Source: CAZFNQ01 sp964520375
GTDB lineage: Bacteria > Patescibacteriota > Saccharimonadia > Saccharimonadales > JANWIN01
Direction: 5' to 3'
Assembly (NCBI GenBank): GCA_964520375.1
Contig: CAZFNQ010000024.1
Location: 1-7,744, forward strand
Length of the DNA stretch: 7,744 bases
Part shown: positions 1 through 5,001 of the stretch, one piece after another
Layout of the letters: the number at the start of each line of letters is the position of its first letter
Position numbering within the stretch: position 1 is the stretch's first letter
Position numbers and translations under genes: made by a program
The notes under the pieces: generated by a model
What the model was told of the DNA's origin: nothing
What the model saw: the letters and a program-made list of their open reading frames with translations, nothing else
Database searches by the model: none

Positions 1-53
1 ACGCCTCCCTGTCACGGAGGAGATCGCCGGTTCAAATCCGGTCGGGCCCGCCA
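1..53 (+). tRNA. tRNA-Asp (GTC), 5' end cut by window edge
   Basis: The 3' two thirds of a tRNA is present. The anticodon stem is 4-8/16-20 (CCTCC/GGAGG) and closes the loop CTGTCAC, with anticodon GTC at 11-13, which reads Asp codons. The variable loop is 21-25. The T arm is 26-42, with loop TTCAAAT and a 5-bp stem that has one G-T pair. The 3' acceptor strand CGGGCCC is 43-49, the discriminator base is G at 50, and CCA is encoded at 51-53. The G discriminator is what AspRS expects. The D arm and 5' acceptor lie outside the window. A strong promoter starts four bases after the CCA, so no separate tRNA terminator fits between this tRNA and the next gene. Confidence 0.96.
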
Positions 54-56
54 GTA

Positions 57-85
57 TTGACTTATTATTCTGTTTATGCTAATAT
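57..85 (+). promoter_or_regulatory. sigma70-type promoter giving a leaderless mRNA
   Basis: The -35 box TTGACT (57-62) and the -10 box TAATAT (80-85) are separated by exactly 17 bases, and a TG one base upstream of the -10 (77-78) makes it an extended -10. The expected +1, seven bases after the hexamer, is base 92, the A of an in-frame ATG. The block GTTTATGyTAATAT recurs at 624-637 before the next gene. Confidence 0.8.
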
Positions 86-91
86 ATGGTT

Positions 92-565
92 ATGTCAGAA
101 CAAAATAAACACATTCCGCTAAATAATTCTGAAGTAATCGTTAACCATTTAGGTGTCGAAGCCCCTTTACCTCCTGAATACAACCCCGAATTAGTAACAT
201 ATTATGATAATCCAAATACGGATGAACATTTAGCACTAGTTACAAGAGACAAAATGGAACATTTTTTAGCAGGTAGTGATTTATCTACTACACAAGATAA
301 AATATTTATCGAAAATCTAGACAATAATCTTAGACGTGGTATTGGGGCTAACCGTAAGCATGGCTATTCGGATACTAGTAGTTTTTACTCTTTTGATATA
401 GACGAACAAGGTAAATATGTGGTTAGAGGGTTACGAGCAGATAAAATTCGTGAATTGGCAGAAGGCTTAAGTACTGGTAATTTACGCTTTAATGGTGTGG
501 GCGAAAAAGGTGTGATATATCTAGGCCACTTGGCAGATGCGCTACAAATAAGAGAAACTGTTTAA
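92..565 (+). CDS. Unrecognised 157-aa acidic protein, leaderless
   Basis: I do not recognise this protein. From the ATG at 92 it begins MSEQNKHIPL. It has no signal peptide or membrane segment, so it is probably cytoplasmic. The N-terminal ~45 residues are Pro/Asn-rich. The middle is charged, with an RRGIGANRKHGY stretch, and the C-terminus has a predicted amphipathic helix (LRADKIRELAEGL) followed by GVIYLGHLADAL. An in-frame ATG at 86 lies against the -10 box and upstream of the predicted +1, so it could not be in the transcript. Base 92 coincides with +1 and there is no Shine-Dalgarno, so a leaderless start at 92 is preferred. The gene lies directly behind tRNA-Asp and precedes a second gene with the same promoter design. 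The sequence NHLG-x(3)-PLPPEY weakly resembles NRLG-x(2)-PLTLGSY in that neighbour, which may be chance or a remote paralogy. Confidence 0.82.
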   Translation: MSEQNKHIPLNNSEVIVNHLGVEAPLPPEYNPELVTYYDNPNTDEHLALVTRDKMEHFLAGSDLSTTQDKIFIENLDNNLRRGIGANRKHGYSDTSSFYSFDIDEQGKYVVRGLRADKIRELAEGLSTGNLRFNGVGEKGVIYLGHLADALQIRETV

Positions 566-578
566 TTCTACAAAGTAG

Positions 579-608
579 TTCCAGACCTGTTCTGTTAAGG
601 TCCGCCAA
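579..608 (+). repeat. 30-bp direct repeat, copy A
   Basis: This copy runs from TTCCAGACCTG to GGTCCGCCAA. It matches copy B at 1284-1313 in 26 of 30 positions, with differences at repeat positions 6, 12, 15 and 22. The last 12 bases before the final A (596-607) match the 3' end of the upstream tRNA-Asp (42-53) at 9 of 12, including the terminal CCGCCA. GACCT/AGGTC within it could pair around a 9-base loop, but copy B breaks this pairing. The -35 box of the next gene begins immediately after it. Confidence 0.8.
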
Positions 609-637
609 TTGATTTTTGATGCCGTTTATGTTAATAT
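609..637 (+). promoter_or_regulatory. sigma70-type promoter giving a leaderless mRNA
   Basis: TTGATT (609-614), a 17-base spacer, and TAATAT (632-637) with an upstream TG (629-630) form an extended -10 promoter. The expected +1 is base 644, again the A of the ATG. The design and the -10 context match the promoter at 57-85 almost base for base. Confidence 0.8.
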
Positions 638-643
638 AACCTA

Positions 644-1258
644 ATGAATTCCCCTAACTATGCTTCTAATCCTTCTACTCCAGAAGCTCTTGACCCTAAG
701 CTTTTTTCACAAGCTATAGGGGCTGTTAGTTTGTTAATTAATCGATTAGGTGCTCAACCCCTTACTTTGGGCAGCTATAAGGAACAGGTCGCACCTGAAG
801 CTTTCTATGAAATAGAAAGCCTTAGTAATGACATTATCATAGGTAAACAGGCTGAGATAATTGGTCAAACTAAAGGCTTATTTTATTACTTAGATTTTAA
901 AATGTTCAATGAAGTTGCTGGTGCAGTACCAAGCAACAAAGATATCGTTGCTATATATGTAGAAGCACATGAAGGTATTGAGAACTCCACAGACTCTAGT
1001 AATAATAGCGCTGAATTAGGAGAATTTAACGGACTAATATATATGCTCAATGACGGGACAATAGAAGGTTATTTAGGCATATCAAGCAACCCAAGCTCAA
1101 ACCCTGAAATACAAAGTTTCATGGAAAATATCGTAGGATATTTTGGTTTTGAGCCATCTGAAGTATTTGACAATGAAAAATCCTACGATTTTGATAACGC
1201 TCGTTTAGTGAAGTTTATTGACGGCATGAGACAATTAAATGATTTTCCTGAACTCTGA
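644..1258 (+). CDS. Unrecognised 204-aa acidic protein, leaderless
   Basis: I do not recognise this protein. It has no signal peptide or clear membrane span and looks like a soluble, acidic, mixed alpha/beta protein. A Pro/Ser-rich N-terminus (1-20) is followed by a hydrophobic helix-like stretch AIGAVSLLINRLG, then alternating strand-like segments (GLFYYLDFKMF, DIVAIYVEAHEG, GLIYMLNDGTIEGYLGI). A Ser/Asn-rich low-complexity loop sits near residues 115-125, and the tail is rich in Asp and Phe. The ATG sits exactly at the predicted +1, and no Shine-Dalgarno is possible, so the mRNA is probably leaderless. The 30-bp repeat flanks the gene on both sides, so gene plus promoter may be a unit that was inserted or duplicated. 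The stop is TGA, with TAA two codons later. Confidence 0.83.
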   Translation: MNSPNYASNPSTPEALDPKLFSQAIGAVSLLINRLGAQPLTLGSYKEQVAPEAFYEIESLSNDIIIGKQAEIIGQTKGLFYYLDFKMFNEVAGAVPSNKDIVAIYVEAHEGIENSTDSSNNSAELGEFNGLIYMLNDGTIEGYLGISSNPSSNPEIQSFMENIVGYFGFEPSEVFDNEKSYDFDNARLVKFIDGMRQLNDFPEL

Positions 1259-1283
1259 CCCTAAAGACTGGATAGTAAAATAA

Positions 1284-1313
1284 TTCCACACCTGCTCCGT
1301 TAAGATCCGCCAA
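1284..1313 (+). repeat. 30-bp direct repeat, copy B
   Basis: This is the second copy of the element at 579-608, running from TTCCACACCTG to GATCCGCCAA, 705 bases downstream of copy A and 25 bases after the stop of the 204-aa gene. It has 26 of 30 identical positions. Unlike copy A it is not directly followed by a -35 box. Confidence 0.8.
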
Positions 1314-1347
1314 ACATAAGCAACTTGTCTACTTCAATACTAGTCCG

Positions 1348-1356
1348 TGTTATCAT
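1348..1356 (+). promoter_or_regulatory. possible extended -10 promoter
   Basis: TGTTATCAT is a plausible extended -10 (TG-n-TATCAT). The nearest -35-like hexamer, TTGTCT at 1325-1330, is 20 bases away, which is too far for a standard promoter, so recognition would rest on the TG. Transcription would start near 1363, leaving a leader of about 26 bases that holds the Shine-Dalgarno of the next gene. Confidence 0.35.
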
Positions 1357-1377
1357 TACCCTATATATTTAACATTT

Positions 1378-1382
1378 AGGTG
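1378..1382 (+). promoter_or_regulatory. ribosome binding site that fixes the start at 1389
   Basis: AGGTG lies six bases before the ATG at 1389. The alternative GTG start at 1380 is inside this motif and has no ribosome binding site of its own, so the ATG is preferred. Confidence 0.6.
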
Positions 1383-1388
1383 TATCAA

Positions 1389-1562
1389 ATGGCATGGTTT
1401 AAAAATGCTAAGCAGACAAAACCCACGTTAAACAGAGTTTTTGGATATGTAAGTTTTGCGTTTGTGTTCATTGTTTTTGGGTTTCAATGGATTTCAGCAA
1501 TTCTATTATTATGGGCCTGTTACGAAATCGGCAGACTCAGCATGGATTTAAAGCGTAAATAG
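1389..1562 (+). CDS. Small membrane protein, 57 aa, unrecognised
   Basis: This is a short integral membrane protein of unknown function. From the ATG at 1389 it reads as a basic N-terminus (MAWFKNAKQTKPTLNR, about 16 residues). An almost uninterrupted hydrophobic stretch follows (GYVSFAFVFIVFGF then WISAILLLWACYEI), ending in a basic tail LKRK. The stretch is long enough for a tight two-helix hairpin or one long span. The positive charge at both ends would put both termini in the cytoplasm. It has a Shine-Dalgarno at the right distance, unlike the two leaderless genes upstream. It converges with the glycosidase gene on the other strand, whose end is about 80 bases away, and no good terminator separates them. 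No family assignment is made. Confidence 0.65.
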   Translation: MAWFKNAKQTKPTLNRVFGYVSFAFVFIVFGFQWISAILLLWACYEIGRLSMDLKRK

Positions 1563-1641
1563 TTTAATCCAGTATGCTGGTTAGGAAGTCCGACTCTATA
1601 GACCGCCATGAAATTGAAAATACCTCTGAATAGTGGCACTT

Positions 1642-2763
1642 TTATTTTAGCCTGAAGTCGTGCAGTGGTAAGAGCGCGTTCATACTGTATGGTGGAGATT
1701 CGGACATAGCATTACAACCAGAAGTAAGGACTTTATTAGGCCATTCATTAACCTCAAGGACCTGACGTCCAGTATTGTTCACATATTGCTCAATTGCAGT
1801 TGTGACGGCTGGATCGTTATAAGCGGTCTCGCCGATTATTAGAGGTTGATTTAAACCGGCTTGGCGCAGAATTTGTTCAGCTTGGTTTAACCCTCTAGTG
1901 GCTGCCACTGCACCACGGTAGCCAGTGTGAATCTCAAACCATTTTGGGTAGCCTGAGCCGCTGTCGCGAAAGACTGTCAGCAGGTTGTCCAGCCAATGGT
2001 ACTGATCGTACGATGATAAATCTGAGCCAATAAATGAATAGGTAGCATCCGCTTGGCCAAACTCGTTACTATAAAGTTGCCAAATTTGTACTAAGTAATC
2101 ATGCAATTTTGGCCAATAAGCTGAAGATAATCCCGCTAAATTAGTTGACTCGTTTAAGAGATCAAAGTGGGTATCGGCCGGACCATTCTGCTTAACCAGA
2201 TTCCGGGTGTCGCGCATAAAATTCCAGTCTTCAGTAATGTTGCTGCGGACATAGTTAACATTGCGCGGGCTGTAAGGGCCGAAAACGTCATAGGCTAACG
2301 TCAGGCGTTGGTAGCCGGCCATTCGCACATCGGTTACATAATTTATAAGGTTGGTTCGGTAGGGTTCAATCAGATGTCCCCCGGCCGACGGCACTGGTCC
2401 CCAGGTATTGGTGCCAGGATCGTGCATAAACCAGAGGATTGTACGCATATCGTCGGCACCACCCGCTCGCATAGTAGCTAGTTGTTGCTGAACTTTGGCC
2501 CTAACACCCGGCTTGTTGTAATTACGAATAATTCCATAGTCGCTCAGACTACAGTTGACAATCTGGTAATGGGTAAAATTTGCGCCAATTAGTGGATTAC
2601 GCTGAATAGTAGCAGCCAGAGTATAAATCAACAGGATGGTACCAACAATGGCAAAAGACAGCACAAAAATCAGCACATGAAGCTTGCTGGTTCGATTGAA
2701 TGGCCAAGAATGATTTACGAGATTCTTCCGATTTTTTTGTTTCCGGGCGTAGTTTTTAAACAT
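1642..2763 (-). CDS. Membrane-anchored glycoside hydrolase-like protein (clan GH-A-type TIM barrel)
   Basis: This is probably an extracytoplasmic glycosidase acting on surface or host polysaccharide. A basic N-terminus (1-28) precedes one membrane span at about 29-52 (KLHVLIFVLSFAIVGTILLIYTLAA), a signal anchor with the catalytic part outside. The remaining ~320 residues fit a single TIM barrel. LLNES at 202-206 has the Asn-Glu pair typical of the strand-4 acid/base of clan GH-A. IIGET at 309-313 supplies the strand-7 nucleophile, Glu312. The spacing of 107 residues between the two Glu is normal for the clan, and WFEIHTGY (275-282) supplies His/Tyr usually near the site. Which GH family it belongs to, and its substrate, cannot be read from the sequence. 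The start ATG has AGGGA just upstream and a near-consensus promoter. The gene stands alone and is divergent from the small gene at 2983. Confidence 0.75.
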   Translation of the reverse strand: MFKNYARKQKNRKNLVNHSWPFNRTSKLHVLIFVLSFAIVGTILLIYTLAATIQRNPLIGANFTHYQIVNCSLSDYGIIRNYNKPGVRAKVQQQLATMRAGGADDMRTILWFMHDPGTNTWGPVPSAGGHLIEPYRTNLINYVTDVRMAGYQRLTLAYDVFGPYSPRNVNYVRSNITEDWNFMRDTRNLVKQNGPADTHFDLLNESTNLAGLSSAYWPKLHDYLVQIWQLYSNEFGQADATYSFIGSDLSSYDQYHWLDNLLTVFRDSGSGYPKWFEIHTGYRGAVAATRGLNQAEQILRQAGLNQPLIIGETAYNDPAVTTAIEQYVNNTGRQVLEVNEWPNKVLTSGCNAMSESPPYSMNALLPLHDFRLK

Positions 2764-2780
2764 TTAATTCCCTGAGGTTT

Positions 2781-2809
2781 ATTATTAAAGTGAAGGCTAT
2801 GGTTGTCAA
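2781..2809 (-). promoter_or_regulatory. sigma70-type promoter of the glycosidase gene
   Basis: On the minus strand, TTGACA (2809-2804), a 17-base spacer and AATAAT (2786-2781) match 11 of 12 consensus positions. The predicted +1 is near 2774. This leaves a leader of about 11 bases containing AGGGA, just enough for a ribosome binding site before the ATG at 2763. Confidence 0.65.
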
Positions 2810-2944
2810 GATAAGAGTGGAAAATTCGACTCAATACCCCGCCCGCCGCCTAATAATTGAATTAGATACATTTATAATAATCTAAAGACTCTTAGTATAG
2901 TGCTAAGAAATAGTGCCATATCTGTTTAATAATGTTTATTGGTA

Positions 2945-2973
2945 TTGACATAATCTAGTTATTATCGTATAAT
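2945..2973 (+). promoter_or_regulatory. perfect-consensus sigma70 promoter
   Basis: TTGACA (2945-2950), a 17-base spacer, and TATAAT (2968-2973) match consensus at every position. The predicted +1 is near 2980 and the first ATG is at 2983, so the mRNA would be leaderless or carry about three bases of leader. This should be a strong constitutive promoter unless repressed. A TCTTAG/CTAAGA inverted repeat lies 37 bases upstream (2890-2908). Confidence 0.85.
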
Positions 2974-2982
2974 GTCTTGATT

Positions 2983-3318
2983 ATGTATAGCAAGTATGCA
3001 AATATGGCTGGCTTTGATGCCCTGCAAATATCGACGGACCCTGAAGTTACTAGTTTATATAAAGAATACGGCTTAAAAGAGTTTCCGACTCTTGCAGAAA
3101 TAGAGCCGGTTGCTAAATCTCTTTGGAGGGATCCAACAACAAAACTTCGCGGTATGGAACTTGTTCTTGGACGAAGAGTTGATGTAAGGGAAATTGAAGA
3201 AGTGGATGATCCAACTCTCAGACATATATTCCATTTTGCAACTGGTCCCAGTCAAGCTTTTGATCTTTTACTACTTGCAAAATCGCTTGATCTTGCAGAC
3301 GCCCACTCGCCAAAATAA
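2983..3318 (+). CDS. Unrecognised 111-aa soluble protein, near-leaderless, strongly promoted
   Basis: I do not recognise this protein. It has no signal peptide or membrane span and is probably cytoplasmic. It begins MYSKYANMAGFDALQ and looks helical, with a central EIEPVAKSLWRD helix, an RRVDVREIEEVDDPTLRHIFHF segment and a Leu-rich stretch AFDLLLLAKSLDLADAH near the C-terminus. A TTG two codons upstream (2977) is only four bases after the -10 box and precedes the predicted +1, so the ATG is chosen. No ribosome binding site is visible. The gene is the only plus-strand gene inside the minus-strand surface block, and it converges with the lectin gene, whose stop is 53 bases away. Its consensus promoter suggests an abundant transcript. 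Confidence 0.75.
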   Translation: MYSKYANMAGFDALQISTDPEVTSLYKEYGLKEFPTLAEIEPVAKSLWRDPTTKLRGMELVLGRRVDVREIEEVDDPTLRHIFHFATGPSQAFDLLLLAKSLDLADAHSPK

Positions 3319-3370
3319 AGTAAGTTTTTACCTCGTTCGCTAAAGACTGCTATTGGTAGCTTTATAAACT

Positions 3371-4900
3371 TTAAGGACAGGATGCGCCAGCATAGATTGG
3401 TCCATCGCCTATATTGTGGTTTGGGCCGCCAAGACTTGCCATAAACCTATCAAAAGCTTTTCCACCCTCCGTTTCACCACCACCTGGTGTAGCTACAACT
3501 CCATCGCCAACAGCCCACCCCCATTCAGTATCTGAAGCACCTGGGTAGGCAGTCGCAATCCGCTGACCAGCGTATATTGGNNNNNNNNNNNNNNNNNNNN
3601 NNNNNNNNNNNNNNNNNNNNNNNNNNNNNNNNNNNNNNNNNNNNNNNNNNNNNNNNNNNNNNNNNNNNNNNNNNNNNNNNTTTACCAGCAGGCCGGTTTT
3701 TGATGACCATAGCGGCAGATAACCAGCGCTGTATATGACTAAGTTGCCATCATTTTGCATGACAACATACCTGCCACCTCTATTTTGGGTCCCACTCCAC
3801 CAGAGAGCTTTGGAGTTGTCAGAATTGTAAACCACCAGGTTGCCGTCGGTCTGGAATTTGACATGATAGGCATATTGGTGCTGGGTATTAGTAGACCATG
3901 TGGCTACACCGCTAGGTGAATAAACCACCGCGTTGCCGTCAGTGGGCTGAAAGAAAAACCGGAAGCCATTGCCAGATCTAATTTGGTCGCCTCGATCCAG
4001 CCTCTCACCAGGCCGCATCTGATTAGGAAAGATTGAAGCCTTGCCCAGAGCAGCCGGCAGATTAAAACAACTGGAGCTACAACCGGCAAAATCTTGAACT
4101 ATATATACAAGGCCATTAGGGTTTCTATAAGCTCCTACCCCGAAATATTTAAAGCCATAGGGGTAACCGCTTGGATAAGGGTTGCAAGCTGGATTGCTTG
4201 GTACTCTGGCATCTAATATATTTGATCTATCTCCACAGGCCACCTTGGCAATGGTAGTCCTCGGTGGGCAGCCAAAATTTGAATCCGATGGTAATCTAAT
4301 CGTAGTCATAATTACCCACGCGTGACATTCGGTATCCTGAGCCATCAAAATCTCTGCCACAGCCCCAACATGGGTGGTGCAATTAGCTTTTATTTGATCT
4401 CTTAATTTTGTGTTGGCGACTCGTACACCGTAAGTTGCATAGGCCTTGGCATACGCTCGGGCAATTCCTGTTAAGCAGGCTGATCTTACGTAATCTGCCT
4501 TACCATGTAGATTTCTAAGAGCATTAGTATGAGCAGCTTCAGCATCTTCACTATTACCATCGCGGGTTATTGTTGATATATTAACGCTGTTATCAAAGGA
4601 AAGATTAGCTAGTTGCTCGGTAGTAAGATTCGAATTAACAAAGGTATCATCTACATAAGCATCTATTGCCGGTTCTTCAGCGGCTTTAGCATTAATTGGG
4701 TTTTTAATCCCAGGGGTATAATGAGGTACCAAAACGAATACCGCTGCTAACTGGACCAATATTACAAACAAGCCTAGAGTTGTTCGACGATTAAAAGCTG
4801 GCTGCCGGGAAATTTTTAAACCGAAATTCGTAACAACAGCCCTGTTATCGGAGCCATTTAATTTTTTGTTGTTTGTTTTGGAATTTTGTTGTTTTAGCAT
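3371..4900 (-). CDS. Secreted or anchored CAP-domain plus bulb-type lectin protein, interrupted by an assembly gap
   Basis: Positions count from the ATG at 4900. A basic ~40-residue N-terminus and a hydrophobic span (about 41-61) precede a possible AKA cleavage site, so the mature part is extracytoplasmic. Residues ~77-84 are PAIDAYVD, shared with the next gene upstream. Residues ~122-275 look like a CAP (SCP/PR-1) domain: an opening helix with R-x(2)-G spacing, THVGAVAEIL, CGDRSNILD where the family usually has GHRxNIL, and YFGVGAYRNPNGLVYIVQDF. The His of that second motif is Asp here. Residues ~290-400 hold three bulb-type mannose-lectin repeats about 32 residues apart (QPTDGNAVVY, QTDGNLVVY, QNDGNLVIY). 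A TTG 27 bases upstream lies inside the -10 box, so the ATG is used. The Ns at 3581-3680 make the final ~69 residues' link to this frame unproven. Confidence 0.72.
   Translation of the reverse strand: MLKQQNSKTNNKKLNGSDNRAVVTNFGLKISRQPAFNRRTTLGLFVILVQLAAVFVLVPHYTPGIKNPINAKAAEEPAIDAYVDDTFVNSNLTTEQLANLSFDNSVNISTITRDGNSEDAEAAHTNALRNLHGKADYVRSACLTGIARAYAKAYATYGVRVANTKLRDQIKANCTTHVGAVAEILMAQDTECHAWVIMTTIRLPSDSNFGCPPRTTIAKVACGDRSNILDARVPSNPACNPYPSGYPYGFKYFGVGAYRNPNGLVYIVQDFAGCSSSCFNLPAALGKASIFPNQMRPGERLDRGDQIRSGNGFRFFFQPTDGNAVVYSPSGVATWSTNTQHQYAYHVKFQTDGNLVVYNSDNSKALWWSGTQNRGGRYVVMQNDGNLVIYSAGYLPLWSSKTGLLVXXXXXXXXXXXXXXXXXXXXXXXXXXXXXXXXXXPIYAGQRIATAYPGASDTEWGWAVGDGVVATPGGGETEGGKAFDRFMASLGGPNHNIGDGPIYAGASCP
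3581..3680. other. assembly gap (100 N)
   Basis: Exactly 100 Ns, so probably a placeholder of unknown true size. It lies inside the CAP/lectin gene between the lectin repeats and a Gly-rich C-terminal tail. The edge on the tail side encodes PIYAG, a motif that recurs 60 residues later at the end of the tail (CCAATATACGCTGG against CCAATCTATGCTGG, 12 of 14). This suggests that an internal repeat broke the assembly. Confidence 0.95.
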
Positions 4901-4926
4901 ATTTTTTACTATCGACAATAAACCCA

Positions 4927-4955
4927 ATTGTAGGATAATGCTAGTACTTGGTCAA
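4927..4955 (-). promoter_or_regulatory. sigma70-type promoter of the CAP/lectin gene
   Basis: On the minus strand, TTGACC (4955-4950), a 17-base spacer and TACAAT (4932-4927) form a good promoter. The predicted +1 is near 4920, so the mRNA begins about 20 bases before the ATG at 4900 and carries no Shine-Dalgarno. This separates the gene from the sortase-substrate gene upstream: the two share direction but need not be cotranscribed. Confidence 0.7.
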
Positions 4956-5001
4956 GCTGTGTCTTCCAACGTTTAGCGAAAAATAATGTCTGAAGCAGTG
5001 A

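Noticed and set aside
579..608. A second tRNA gene or tRNA remnant
   Set aside because: Only the last dozen bases resemble a tRNA end; there is no TTCRA T loop or anticodon arm, so a true tRNA is not supported.
579..1313. The 30-bp repeats as integron attC sites with the 204-aa gene as a cassette
   Set aside because: GTTAAGG and GTTAAGA lack the pyrimidine of the GTTRRRY core, no paired inverse core is visible, and the copies are short; an integron would also not carry a promoter of this kind for each cassette.
1563..1580. Terminator hairpin after the 57-aa gene (CCAG-TATG-CTGG)
   Set aside because: Only four base pairs and no following T run.
3073..3255. 60-aa open frame on the minus strand
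   Set aside because: Antisense to the 111-aa gene with the consensus promoter; no promoter or ribosome binding site, and an unlikely Cys/Phe/Ser-rich composition.
3349..3370. Bidirectional terminator between the convergent genes (GCTA-TTGG-TAGC)
   Set aside because: A four-base-pair stem with an interrupted AT tail is too weak to call.
3525..3710. 61-aa open frame spanning the gap
   Set aside because: More than half of it is unknown sequence, and the rest is an alternative frame of the CAP/lectin gene.
3904..4089. 61-aa open frame on the minus strand in another frame
   Set aside because: It lies wholly within the lectin-domain coding region, where the main frame has clear family motifs.
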